From an uncultured Porphyromonadaceae bacterium (GTDB lineage Bacteria > Bacteroidota > Bacteroidia > Bacteroidales > Muribaculaceae), in contig CANRVB010000004.1 in NCBI GenBank assembly GCA_947643165.1, positions 1 through 64,000 of the forward strand: a stretch of 64,000 nt of DNA, in the 5' to 3' direction. Every line of letters starts with the position of its first letter. Position 1 is the first letter of the stretch. Below the pieces are notes generated by a model. That model did not search any database. It was not told the DNA's origin and saw only the letters and a list, made by a program, of their open reading frames with translations. Positions 8,415-17,365 of the stretch are shown here, in pieces. The translations under genes and the position numbers were made by a program.

Positions 8415-10751
8415 GTGGCAAACGAATATGCGGCAGCGATTAGCCGCGAAATGAATCTCGGCCCCCGTCAGGTTGGGGCCATTGTCAAGATGTTCGACGA
8501 GGGTCTGCCTATTCCTTATATAGCCCGATATAGAAAAGAGCAGACCGGTGGTGCAGAAGAAGCTATCCTCTCAGCCATAAGGGCCAGGGTGACGGCTATG
8601 GCACAGTTTGATGAACAGAAACAAGCTGCTATCGATGAAATACACAGTTTAGGTATGACCGACAGCAGTATAGCCGAAGCCATCGCTTCGGCTGAGGATT
8701 CATATGAACTCGCTGATCTGACGGCTTTCTATCAGCTGAACCTCGCAGTTGGTGATGATACGCAGACAGTGATCAACAGGTATGCATCACAGATGCTGGA
8801 GAATCAGCCCGGCGATCTTGACTTTAAAACTCTGGCAAATCAATTACTGGCCGCCAATATTGAGTTTGAACCCGTACATATCAATGAGCCGGCTGCGATA
8901 GAGGAATTTGGTATTGCCGCATTTGATTCCAACAGAAAAAACGCCATCATAAGTTTTCTATATGCAGTAGCCCGTATCATCGGCTCGACACCCAAGGCAC
9001 GAAGACTTGTGCGTCAGCGTTACCAACGTCAGGCTACCGTGGCCACGACAATAATCGATCCGGCTTTGGCTGATGCACCTGAAAGTGCTCCTTACCGCCA
9101 GTTGCTCGATCATAGCGAGTTGCTTCGTCTATGCACACCGCAGAGATACCTGCTTATGTGTCGCGGTCGTAACGAGGGCATACTCAATATGCATATAGAC
9201 ATATCGGGAGGTGATAGTGGAGCGGCTGAAGACCTTAAGAACCGTCTTGTCAGAATGTTTGTCCGCAGTACTCTCTCCGACGATATGTCGATGCTCGTGC
9301 GATATGCCGTTGAACTTGCTTATGCACATCATCTAAGGCCGGAAATACGCGACGAGGTGACTGATGCCGCTCAACGCAAATCGGAAGTCGCTGCAATCGA
9401 ACAGATGTCAGAGAATCTACGGGAAAAGTTGCTCGCACCACCGCTTGCTCCTCTCCGCAGAGTGATGGGCATATATCCCGAATCGAGTGATGTGATACAC
9501 GTCGTATGCCTGGAGCCTGGCCCGAAGTTCTCGGACGGGGCTGTGATGGCACTCGCTACATTGCGTCCTGTATCCGATCCTTACGGTTCATCCGAACACC
9601 TGGGTTTCCTGCTTGAACGCAACATGATAGAGGCGGTTGCGCTCGCCGAAATGCCGGCGGCCAGAGGGGTTGAGATTGTAATACGCAATTTGCAACTTCC
9701 ACGTCCCCCCGAAATGCACTATATCAGTGCACGTATGTGCGAGATCGTGGCCGACAGCGAGCTTGAGGCCAATCCGAGTCTCGCTGCTTCTTCCGATGCC
9801 ATATATTCACGGTCGGTAGCTGCCGGAAGATTGCTTCTTGACCCGCTTGCCCAATTGGTCAAGGTCATTCCGGAACTGGTGGTAGATCCATCGCTTCATC
9901 CGGAGGCTGTGGATCAGAAAGCGTTGCGGCAGGCTCTTGTCGATACTGTCAGATCGTGTGTGTGCTCGGTAGGAGTTGATCCGAACACTGCATCCTATGA
10001 GATGCTGAGATATGTTCCGGGCATCACTCAGAAACTTGCCGATTACATATTTGAGTTCCGCCAGAATGCCATCTTCAATACCCGTCAGGATCTGCTCGAG
10101 GTGAAGCGAATGGGCACAAAAGCTTTCAATCTGTGTGCGCCATTCTTCCGCCTGCCTGAGAGCCCGAATCCTTTGGATAATACATTCATTCATCCTGAAC
10201 GGTATGATGATATCGAACGTATTGCATCGGATATGGGAGTGACGGTAGATCAGCTATCCCATAGCTCACAAGTGCAGAATGTATTGGCTCAGACAATACC
10301 TACTTATGCAAACCGTAAGCTGAATGCCGCGACTCTTAAGTTCATAGTGGAGTCTCTGCGCCTCGGAGGTAACGATCCCAGGGTACAGGCTGCCACTCAG
10401 CGCGGCAACTATGGCGCAGGGATGCAGTCTGAAGGGCCGATCCGACCTCAACGGGTAGCATCATCGGGTCAGCAGACGGGTCAGACCACAATCGATCCTG
10501 AGTTTTTGTCAACCTTGCATATCGGTCAGGTATTGGAGGGACGAGTGACACATCTTGCGCCCTATGGAGCGTTCGTTAATATCGGACATAATACGAGCGG
10601 CCTTCTGCACGTGTCTCAGATGTCGGATGACTTTATTTCATCACCAAATGAACTTGTATCGCCGGGCCAGACGCTTAAGGTGAAGATATTGGATATCGAT
10701 CCGCGTTTGCTGCGAGTGGCATTGACTCTAAAAGGTATCATACATGAATAA
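8415..10751 (+). CDS. tex: Tex family S1 RNA-binding transcription accessory protein
   Basis: Tex proteins are cytoplasmic nucleic-acid-binding factors related to eukaryotic Spt6. The 778 residues show the expected order: a helical N-terminal region (EYAAAISREMNLGPRQVGAIVKM, GLPIPYIARYRKEQTGG), a YqgF-like central portion, a helix-hairpin-helix region (GVDPNTASYEMLRYVPGITQKLADYI, about residues 520-545) and a C-terminal S1 domain (LHIGQVLEGRVTHLAPYGAFVNIG, about residues 700-775). The start is a GTG at 8415, which gives MANEYAAAIS and matches where family members begin. Length is at the long end of the family. Confidence 0.93.
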   Translation: MANEYAAAISREMNLGPRQVGAIVKMFDEGLPIPYIARYRKEQTGGAEEAILSAIRARVTAMAQFDEQKQAAIDEIHSLGMTDSSIAEAIASAEDSYELADLTAFYQLNLAVGDDTQTVINRYASQMLENQPGDLDFKTLANQLLAANIEFEPVHINEPAAIEEFGIAAFDSNRKNAIISFLYAVARIIGSTPKARRLVRQRYQRQATVATTIIDPALADAPESAPYRQLLDHSELLRLCTPQRYLLMCRGRNEGILNMHIDISGGDSGAAEDLKNRLVRMFVRSTLSDDMSMLVRYAVELAYAHHLRPEIRDEVTDAAQRKSEVAAIEQMSENLREKLLAPPLAPLRRVMGIYPESSDVIHVVCLEPGPKFSDGAVMALATLRPVSDPYGSSEHLGFLLERNMIEAVALAEMPAARGVEIVIRNLQLPRPPEMHYISARMCEIVADSELEANPSLAASSDAIYSRSVAAGRLLLDPLAQLVKVIPELVVDPSLHPEAVDQKALRQALVDTVRSCVCSVGVDPNTASYEMLRYVPGITQKLADYIFEFRQNAIFNTRQDLLEVKRMGTKAFNLCAPFFRLPESPNPLDNTFIHPERYDDIERIASDMGVTVDQLSHSSQVQNVLAQTIPTYANRKLNAATLKFIVESLRLGGNDPRVQAATQRGNYGAGMQSEGPIRPQRVASSGQQTGQTTIDPEFLSTLHIGQVLEGRVTHLAPYGAFVNIGHNTSGLLHVSQMSDDFISSPNELVSPGQTLKVKILDIDPRLLRVALTLKGIIHE

Positions 10752-10777
10752 ACTATCATACTCCTATAGCTTTTAAA

Positions 10778-11752
10778 ATGAAACGCTTTATTTACATTCT
10801 TCTCATCATTCTGATAGTTCTTCCGGCTGAAGAACTGTTCGGATTTTATTCAGTCACCCCCGCTTTGGCATTGCTGATTGGCCTTGGATTCGCGTTGACA
10901 CTCGGTTGTCCAGCACCAAAGTTCAACAAAAAGACATCAAAATATCTTCTTCAGGCCTCTGTCGTTGGCCTTGGATTCGGCATGAATCTGGTTGAATCAT
11001 TGAAATCAGGTGCCGATGGAATGCTCTTTACGGTAGTTTCTGTTGTAGGTGTCATGTTCGTTGGCGTGTGGCTTGGGCGTCATCTGCTGATAGACAACCG
11101 TACCTCATGGCTGATATCCTCAGGCACAGCTATATGTGGTGGATCGGCTATCGCAGCGGTTGGCCCGGTTGTTAAGGCTAATGATCATCAGATGGCAGTG
11201 TCGCTCGGTGTGATCTTTATTCTTAACTCCATTGGCCTGTTTATTTTCCCGCCGATGGGACATATGTTCGATATGTCGCAAAATCAGTTTGGCACATGGG
11301 CGGCCATAGCAATCCATGATACATCGTCGGTAGTGGGAGCGGCTGATGCCTATGGCGCCGAGGCTCTGAAAATAGCTACACTTGTCAAGCTCACACGTGC
11401 CTTGTGGATAATTCCGCTCGCATTCTTCACAATGTTCTGGTTCCGCAAGGAGCATCGCAAAGAGGCCGCCTTGGCTGGTGATGGCAAAAGTAAGGTGTCG
11501 ATACCATGGTTCATATTCCTGTTTGTAGTAGCCATGGCTATTAACACGTATCTTCCTCTTCCCGAATGGCTTACATCTACGCTGGTTATCGCAACCAAGC
11601 GAGGCTTGGTACTTACTTTGTTTCTGATCGGCTGTTCTCTGACCCTCAAGACAATCAAGGCTGTAGGTATCAAGCCTATGGTACAGGCAATATTGCTGTG
11701 GATTGTCATAGCCGTATTTTCTCTGATCGTAGTCCTCAATACAATTTCCTGA
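10778..11752 (+). CDS. yeiH: YeiH/UPF0324 family putative sulfate exporter
   Basis: This is a 324-residue inner-membrane protein with about ten hydrophobic segments, of the UPF0324 family annotated as putative sulfate exporters. Family hallmarks include LLQASVVGLGFGMNL, SGTAICGGSAIAAVGPV (about residues 112-128) and AIAIHDTSSVVGAA (about 176-189). The transported substrate has not been settled for this family, so the name is a family label. It follows tex by 26 bases and precedes comEC by 13, so the three are probably co-transcribed. Confidence 0.88.
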   Translation: MKRFIYILLIILIVLPAEELFGFYSVTPALALLIGLGFALTLGCPAPKFNKKTSKYLLQASVVGLGFGMNLVESLKSGADGMLFTVVSVVGVMFVGVWLGRHLLIDNRTSWLISSGTAICGGSAIAAVGPVVKANDHQMAVSLGVIFILNSIGLFIFPPMGHMFDMSQNQFGTWAAIAIHDTSSVVGAADAYGAEALKIATLVKLTRALWIIPLAFFTMFWFRKEHRKEAALAGDGKSKVSIPWFIFLFVVAMAINTYLPLPEWLTSTLVIATKRGLVLTLFLIGCSLTLKTIKAVGIKPMVQAILLWIVIAVFSLIVVLNTIS

Positions 11753-11765
11753 TCTGAAATAGCTT

Positions 11766-13721
11766 ATGCCGTTTCCTCCTCCCACGGCACCAATGATACC
11801 CATAGCCGCAGCTTTTGCGTCAGGCATAGCTGCGGCTATGTTTTTACACTCTTACGTTTTTGCTCTGCTCATAATAGGGCTTGGAGTCATATCTTTAATA
11901 TATCGGCGCATCTATTGGGTATTGATGGTGCTGTGCGTTCTGGCCGGTGGGCTTGATTATATGGTTAACCGGCCAATGGATAGCGTAGCTGTGGATACAC
12001 CTTCACGTTTTATCGGAACGGTCGATCGGGTGAAGGACATGACATCATCGAGGGCTGTGACTGTAAGGATAAGCAATATTGACGGTCTGGAGATCGATCC
12101 GTTTTCTGCCAATCTCATTATCCCATCGGCCGAGCCTGCGCTTTCGGTGGGTGACAGGCTTGCGTTCGGAGCGTCCTTGAAACCATTGTCGTATATCCCT
12201 GATCTCCCCGATGAATTTGATGTGACCTCCAAAATGCGGAGTCAGGGCATAATAAGATCGGGAGTCGTGGTCAGCGATTCTATCACCGCCATTTGGACAG
12301 ATCCGTCACTATATTATTCTATACGACGGTTCCAGTCTACATTGCGTGATATAATAAGAGGCAGCGCCCTTGATGACAATAGTAAGGACTTTCTTATGAC
12401 ATGCCTGCTCGGGGACCCTGATGCTATGTCACAAGATAGGCGGGACAACTACACATCGTCGGGTATGGCCCATATATTGGCTTTAAGTGGCCTTCATGTA
12501 GCCGTGCTTACCTTGATAATCACATTGCTGCTCATTCCTCTGCGTCTCTGTCGGATCAGGTGGATCTCACCAGTATCTGTTATAATCCTGTTGTGGATTT
12601 TCGCGTTGGTTACTGGGCTTTCAGCTTCTGTGGTCAGGGCGGTCATAATGGCTACGGTAATAAGCTTTGGCATATTGTTGCAACGTCGGTCTACAACAGC
12701 CAATTCGTTGGCGCTTGCTGCATTTCTGATTCTTCTATTCGATCCGGCCCAGTTGATATCTGTCGGTTTTCAACTTTCCTTTGCCGCCGTTGCCGGTATT
12801 ATTGCTTTTGGCCCACATTTCGTATTCTGGGAAAAACGATCCGCACCACTCCGTTTTTTCGGAGCGTTTGTCGCAACCTCACTTTCGGCTATTCTTGGAT
12901 CGACTGTTTTCAGTGCGTACTATTTTAATGCTATTCCGTTGCTGTTTCTTCCTGCTAATTGCATTATATTGCCGTTCATACTGCCCGTGGTGCTGTTCAT
13001 AGGTATTATTGTGATCATAACAGGCGTATGCGGTATTGAGATTATATGGATCTGCCGTGTGGAAGATTTTCTTGTCAGATTGATCGACAAGATCACAGCC
13101 CTTGTGGCTAACACACCGTGGAGTGCTATCTCACTGGGTGATGTTGGTATTGTCGGGGCTGTTTTTGCTATTGGTGCGCTTGTCGTGTTTAAGATATGGT
13201 TGGTGAAACGGCGGTATATATGGATGGTCGCGTGTGTCACTATGGCGATATTAAGCATAACGGCATGCGTTGAGCGCATGATGCCTGATCGCGGATTCGA
13301 AATCTACTTTGTCCAAAAACATCCTCGGTCATCAGAAATATATGTGCGCTCAGACACATCGCTTTACCTCATATCTACTTCTGTGCCGGGAGAACGTGAT
13401 GGCATAAAGGATGCGGCCATGCGTCGGTATGGTCGCTATATGCGGCGCCGTGGTATAAGTAATATTACGATAGCATCTGACACATGTGACTTGGGTCCGG
13501 TTGCAAGACGTGGTAATTGGGTTGCTGCAGGAAATCATGCAATTCTATTGGCAGTGCATAATAATCTGCCGTTTCTACCGGAGAACAAGCGTATTCGCGT
13601 TGACTATGTTGTAGTTGCTCCTACATTCCGCGGTCGTATGTCAGATATACTCAATTATGTCCGTCCCGACAGTGTGGTATGCAGTTCTTTATGGCTCGAC
13701 AGGCAGATTCCCAAGCAATAG
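11766..13721 (+). CDS. comEC: ComEC/Rec2-type membrane channel protein without a beta-lactamase domain
   Basis: This polytopic protein of 651 residues has an N-terminal hydrophobic block, a soluble DUF4131-like beta domain (about residues 75-170) and the competence core. The core begins with LLGDPDAMSQDRRDNYTSSGMAHILALSGLHVAVL (about residues 218-245), whose SGLHV is the family signature. Many further membrane helices follow (about 245-485). ComEC conducts single-stranded DNA across the inner membrane during transformation. The C-terminal tail (about 510-651) is short and lacks the metallo-beta-lactamase metal motifs found in full-length homologues, as is usual in Bacteroidales. Its last 33 bases overlap the end of folK on the opposite strand. 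Confidence 0.85.
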   Translation: MPFPPPTAPMIPIAAAFASGIAAAMFLHSYVFALLIIGLGVISLIYRRIYWVLMVLCVLAGGLDYMVNRPMDSVAVDTPSRFIGTVDRVKDMTSSRAVTVRISNIDGLEIDPFSANLIIPSAEPALSVGDRLAFGASLKPLSYIPDLPDEFDVTSKMRSQGIIRSGVVVSDSITAIWTDPSLYYSIRRFQSTLRDIIRGSALDDNSKDFLMTCLLGDPDAMSQDRRDNYTSSGMAHILALSGLHVAVLTLIITLLLIPLRLCRIRWISPVSVIILLWIFALVTGLSASVVRAVIMATVISFGILLQRRSTTANSLALAAFLILLFDPAQLISVGFQLSFAAVAGIIAFGPHFVFWEKRSAPLRFFGAFVATSLSAILGSTVFSAYYFNAIPLLFLPANCIILPFILPVVLFIGIIVIITGVCGIEIIWICRVEDFLVRLIDKITALVANTPWSAISLGDVGIVGAVFAIGALVVFKIWLVKRRYIWMVACVTMAILSITACVERMMPDRGFEIYFVQKHPRSSEIYVRSDTSLYLISTSVPGERDGIKDAAMRRYGRYMRRRGISNITIASDTCDLGPVARRGNWVAAGNHAILLAVHNNLPFLPENKRIRVDYVVVAPTFRGRMSDILNYVRPDSVVCSSLWLDRQIPKQ

Positions 13722-14180
13722 CCTCAAAAAACTGCCCATGGCGTTAAGGTCGCCTTTGAGCAGCATTTTAACCAATGGCAGCCGATTATATTTGCGACCT
13801 ATCTCATGTTGGCGTAGAAGATTGTTCCCGTCAAATATCACGTCGATGTCGATTGCAACCCTTGGAGCTGGGCGCCGTCTTCCGAGTTTCCACTCTATAT
13901 ACTTGGATTCTTCGTTCAGCAATGAAGCATTGATTGGAAAATTTATTGCGATTGCCACCACAGCATTGGCGTATGCCGGCAGTGGAGCGCATTTTGCTGA
14001 CATATAGTGAGGTATCGTGGAGTCAAGTCTCTCGGCAGCTATAAGTGTTGCTATTGGTAGATGGGAACACAACGCTGCAATCGCTTCTTCCACTCTGTCG
14101 GTAGCGCTGCGCTCTCCCCACCATTGGTCAGCATTCGAGCCGATAGAAAAGGCGATGTTCAAGAGTTCCATATTGACCAC
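13689..14180 (-). CDS. folK: Probable HPPK, folate biosynthesis pyrophosphokinase
   Basis: HPPK transfers pyrophosphate from ATP to 6-hydroxymethyl-dihydropterin. The 163-residue protein shows SIGSNAD near the start, AYANAVVAI for the conserved substrate-binding Asn, and ELGR-like EWKLGRRRPAP followed by AIDIDVIFDG, which matches the family R-x-[LI]-D-[LI]-D-I metal-binding motif. The Arg-rich loop before it fits ATP binding. Conservation is weaker than in E. coli, so the call is probable rather than certain. The start at 14180 overlaps aroE by 22 bases; Met4 at 14171 is an alternative. The 3' end overlaps comEC in convergent orientation by 33 bases. Confidence 0.72.
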   Translation of the reverse strand: MVNMELLNIAFSIGSNADQWWGERSATDRVEEAIAALCSHLPIATLIAAERLDSTIPHYMSAKCAPLPAYANAVVAIAINFPINASLLNEESKYIEWKLGRRRPAPRVAIDIDVIFDGNNLLRQHEIGRKYNRLPLVKMLLKGDLNAMGSFLRLLLGNLPVEP

Positions 14181-14920
14181 GAGGCTAAGGCCTGTCCACG
14201 CAACATACCTATTCCGCTACATGTTTTTGCTCCATATTGAGCTCCGAGTTGCATGAATCGGGTGGGATCCGGATTATACACTGCATCATACAGCAGATGG
14301 TTTGAATCAAGAGCTTCATATGGTAGGTCCGGAGCCGAATCAACATCGGGCCACATTCCGAGTGGAGTAGTATTGACGATCACGCTATGATTTTTAATGA
14401 TGGATTGATCACGGTGGAGATCTCCGTATGTAAGCAATCCGGGCGATGCGTTACGACTTACTCCGGTCACCTCAAAACCAAGTTTTTGCAATCCACATTT
14501 TACGGCAAGCGAGGCTCCACCTGTGCCAAGGACAAGAGCCTTACGTGTGAATTGGGGCTCGATCAGGGGTCTAAGGGTACTTGTGAATCCGATTATATCA
14601 GTGTTATAGCCTGCAAGTATTGGGCTATTGTTCTGTCGGTCAATTTTTATTGTATTGACAGCACCTATTTCCACGGCTATCGGATCAACATAGTTGAGTA
14701 GTTTCAGCACATCTTTTTTGAATGGGATGGTAACATTAAGCCCGCGTAGACCCGGATAACGTTCTATTATCGCCATGACTCCACACAATGGATCATCGAC
14801 CGATGGCATCTCAAAGTTGAGATAATCAGCATTGATTTTATCAACTTTAAACATATTGGAGAAAAACTCTCGGGAGAACGAATGACCGAGTTTACGGCCT
14901 ACTAATCCGTATATGTCCAT
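14159..14920 (-). CDS. aroE: Shikimate dehydrogenase
   Basis: AroE reduces 3-dehydroshikimate to shikimate with NADPH in the aromatic amino-acid pathway. The 253-residue protein starts MDIYGLVGRKLGHSFS, where the GHSxS motif binds shikimate, and continues with LRGLNVTIPFKKDVL (catalytic Lys in the IPFK block), a GAVNTIK segment, GYNTDIIGF, the nucleotide loop LGTGGASLAV (about residues 131-140) and VNTTPLGMWP. The C-terminal GIGMLRGQA corresponds to the conserved GxxML. The length is slightly short but complete. It is followed by folK with an overlap of 22 bases, which suggests translational coupling. Confidence 0.92.
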   Translation of the reverse strand: MDIYGLVGRKLGHSFSREFFSNMFKVDKINADYLNFEMPSVDDPLCGVMAIIERYPGLRGLNVTIPFKKDVLKLLNYVDPIAVEIGAVNTIKIDRQNNSPILAGYNTDIIGFTSTLRPLIEPQFTRKALVLGTGGASLAVKCGLQKLGFEVTGVSRNASPGLLTYGDLHRDQSIIKNHSVIVNTTPLGMWPDVDSAPDLPYEALDSNHLLYDAVYNPDPTRFMQLGAQYGAKTCSGIGMLRGQALASWSIWNS

Positions 14921-14945
14921 ATTTTATTCGTAAAATTGGTTCATC

Positions 14946-15695
14946 TCAGTGCGCAAGGTTGTCATATACTTCGCGTTTGCCAATGTCAAGCCATCTGTAC
15001 GGCTTGTCTGCGATATATGCTTTGATGCAGAGTTTATCGCAATTATCTATATAGAAATCTGTAATACCGAATGTTTGGTCACCTGATCTGTATTCATTCA
15101 TCAATTTTAGCACTTTGCGGCTTAAAACATGAATACCTCCAAATGCGGCCTGCATCCATTGTGTCTGGTCAACCGTTTGATGTAGGGGAGTCCTGATCAG
15201 TTTCTTATCGCAGTCCATCCATCCGATCATGGTCTGAGTGTGTATATCGAACAAGAGCTTTCGTCGTGTTTGTCTGTTTGGATCTACAAGCAACGTTATG
15301 TCTGCTCCCGATATCATATGTCTGCTCGCCATATCTTTTAGGGCGAAGTCTGTCAGTATATCTGCATTGGTTACGATCACATGATCCGTATCATTGCCGT
15401 CAGTCAAGGCCAAAGCCTGCCTTATGCCGGCGCCTGTATCGAGCAGACGGTTGCGTTCATCACTGATCGCTATTTCCGACCGGTAACGGCTTCTGTTGGA
15501 TTCGATATGTCTGATCATCATGTCTGCGAAATGGTGCACGTTGACGATTATCTTATTGACTCCGGCCTGCTCCATATTCTCAATGGCATGGTCAAGCATT
15601 GTCTTCCCATTCACTTTCAGCAATGCCTTTGGGCAGTTGTTGGTCCAGGGTCTGAGCCTTGTTCCCATCCCGGCCGCAAGAATGATTCCGTTCAT
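14946..15695 (-). CDS. MurU-like sugar-1-phosphate nucleotidyltransferase
   Basis: This 249-residue nucleotidyltransferase shows the pyrophosphorylase signature LAAGMGTRLRPWT (about residues 6-18) and the substrate Lys motif PKALLKVNGK. The family activates a sugar-1-phosphate with an NTP. It starts four bases before the stop of the upstream kinase-RapZ fusion (ATGA overlap at 15692-15695), and a kinase/nucleotidyltransferase pair of this kind is the AmgK-MurU arrangement. In that pathway MurNAc is phosphorylated on C1 and converted to UDP-MurNAc for peptidoglycan recycling. The MurU assignment is inferred from the pairing; a mannose- or heptose-1-phosphate enzyme is possible. The protein ends in a region (KAYIADKPYRWLDIGKRE) typical of MobA-like family members. 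Confidence 0.8.
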   Translation of the reverse strand: MNGIILAAGMGTRLRPWTNNCPKALLKVNGKTMLDHAIENMEQAGVNKIIVNVHHFADMMIRHIESNRSRYRSEIAISDERNRLLDTGAGIRQALALTDGNDTDHVIVTNADILTDFALKDMASRHMISGADITLLVDPNRQTRRKLLFDIHTQTMIGWMDCDKKLIRTPLHQTVDQTQWMQAAFGGIHVLSRKVLKLMNEYRSGDQTFGITDFYIDNCDKLCIKAYIADKPYRWLDIGKREVYDNLAH

Positions 15696-17176
15696 ATCCG
15701 TGATTGCAGTTGATAATTTATACCGAGATTTGTGTGGCTTACGTTGACTTTCACTCCATACCGGTCGTTTATATATCTGGCCATGTGTTCGGCGCTATAT
15801 ACCGATCGGTGACGTCCGCCCGTACAGCCGAAAGCTACCGAAAGCGATTTGAATCCACGTTCCTGATAGCGCTCTATTGCCGCACCAACCATGGCTTCGG
15901 CGTGTCGTAATAATTCAGGTAGTTCACCGTCAGCCTCTATGAATTCGATCACTTCCGTATCCATACCTGTCATGCTGCGGTAGTGTTCGTAACGACCTGG
16001 ATTGTGAGGCGCTCGGCAATCGAATACGAATCCGCCACCGTGCATCGATCTGTAGCGTGGCATACCGCGTTTGTAGCTGAAACTACAAACATCTACTGTC
16101 AGCGTATCCTTATCATCATTATCTGTTGTGCAACCCACCGTACACCATGGATGACGCTCCGCTTCCTTCAAAGCATTGCACAATACATGCATTGCATCAT
16201 CATTCTCGTTGTCAAGCAAAGTGAGCAGTGTGTGAAGTGCGTTTGGAATGCTTTCGAGAAATTGCACTTTTCCCTCGGAGAGTCCTCTGAGACCATACGC
16301 ACCAAGCACCTGAAGCAACCGTATGATCACCATCAGCCTGAGAGATTTGTCAAAGTTCTCACGGCGAGTGTCTGGTGCATACTTCTGCATTTCTGCGAAA
16401 TATTCATCTACCATAATAGCCCTGATATGGTCAGGTATCTTTGCGCGGCTTTGCCAAAGAAGCGACGCCAGGTCGTAGGTCACTGGAGCCAGTCGTCCAC
16501 TTTGATAGTCTATCCAGTGTGGATTGCCATCATTGTCTATTATTACGTTGCGCGACTGGCAGTCTCTCAGCGAGAACGCCTCTGCCACTCCCGTATTATT
16601 ACCGGCAACCATGTCGGCTAACCGGTCGAAAGCAAGGTCGAGTTCTATATCGTTTACCTCAATATTCAGCTGACGTAAAAAGCAGAATCTGAAATATTCA
16701 AGATCGCGCATCACTTCCCTACGGTCCATTTTTGCAGGTGTCAGGCATCTGCTTTGGTCAAGTCCGTTGAGTGTGGCAAATTGCATGGCCGGTAGTGATA
16801 CTATGGCTTTGCGCAATGTTTCTGTTGGCTCACCCTCCCACTTGCCATCACGACTACCTGGCGAAATAGCTTCGAGCAGCGAACGGTCACCAAGATCACT
16901 TTGGATATATGCCGACTTATCATCAGACACCGCAATAATGTCTGGCACAGGCAGCCCTTTGGCTGCCATATGGCGTGACAGATAGCAGAATGCAGCGTTT
17001 TCCTTTGCCGATGGACCGATGGTGCCGATTATTGTCGGTTCATTGGTGGGATAAAGCCGGTAATATCTGCGTCCCGATGCCGCACCGGCCAACGGTACTA
17101 TCTTTGAAATCTTTATTGCGGCCTCATTGCATAAACGCGTCAGCCGGTCATGATCATTGGTATTGATTGGTTGCAT
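15692..17176 (-). CDS. AmgK-like sugar kinase fused to a RapZ C-terminal domain
   Basis: The 494-residue protein joins two modules. Residues about 10-330 form an aminoglycoside-phosphotransferase-type kinase, like AmgK: SGRRYYRL corresponds to the nucleotide loop, LRDCQSRNVII holds the catalytic Asp205 (the usual His before RD is Leu), and WIDYQSGRLAPVTYDLASLL holds the metal-binding Asp223. Residues about 357-494 match the RapZ C-terminal domain: SFSYKRGMP, VFDCRAPHNPGRY, and GCTGGRHRSV at 450-459. In E. coli that domain binds glucosamine-6-phosphate and small RNAs and adjusts GlmS levels. The fusion suggests that an amino-sugar kinase is tied to sensing or control of cell-wall precursors, which is an inference. 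It overlaps the downstream MurU-like gene by four bases. Confidence 0.85.
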   Translation of the reverse strand: MQPINTNDHDRLTRLCNEAAIKISKIVPLAGAASGRRYYRLYPTNEPTIIGTIGPSAKENAAFCYLSRHMAAKGLPVPDIIAVSDDKSAYIQSDLGDRSLLEAISPGSRDGKWEGEPTETLRKAIVSLPAMQFATLNGLDQSRCLTPAKMDRREVMRDLEYFRFCFLRQLNIEVNDIELDLAFDRLADMVAGNNTGVAEAFSLRDCQSRNVIIDNDGNPHWIDYQSGRLAPVTYDLASLLWQSRAKIPDHIRAIMVDEYFAEMQKYAPDTRRENFDKSLRLMVIIRLLQVLGAYGLRGLSEGKVQFLESIPNALHTLLTLLDNENDDAMHVLCNALKEAERHPWCTVGCTTDNDDKDTLTVDVCSFSYKRGMPRYRSMHGGGFVFDCRAPHNPGRYEHYRSMTGMDTEVIEFIEADGELPELLRHAEAMVGAAIERYQERGFKSLSVAFGCTGGRHRSVYSAEHMARYINDRYGVKVNVSHTNLGINYQLQSRI

Positions 17177-17183
17177 AGTTCTG

Positions 17184-17215
17184 CAAACTTAATTATTTTC
17201 ATCGAGATAGCCAAG
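17184..17215 (-). promoter_or_regulatory. Promoter for the kinase-RapZ/murU-like operon
   Basis: On the minus strand TAAGTTTG (17184-17191) fits the -7 element. CTTG (17212-17215) is a weak -33 match after a 20-base spacer. It lies only about 8 bases upstream of the start codon, so the transcript would be nearly leaderless. Confidence 0.4.
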
Positions 17216-17255
17216 TCCCGGATGTCAACAACATATATTCACCTGCAGTGTGCGG

Positions 17256-17286
17256 TTGGTTTAATGGAATTTAATTCATAACTTCG
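17256..17286 (+). promoter_or_regulatory. Possible promoter for the DUF695 gene
   Basis: TTGG (17256-17259), a 19-base spacer and TAACTTCG (17279-17286) give an imperfect match to the Bacteroidetes promoter about 80 bases upstream of the start at 17366. Confidence 0.35.
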
Positions 17287-17365
17287 CATTGGTAATATGC
17301 CGGGTATGGCGTTTAGTGACCATGACTGTCGGGCTGATCATCAAAAAACAGAAATAAATACGATT

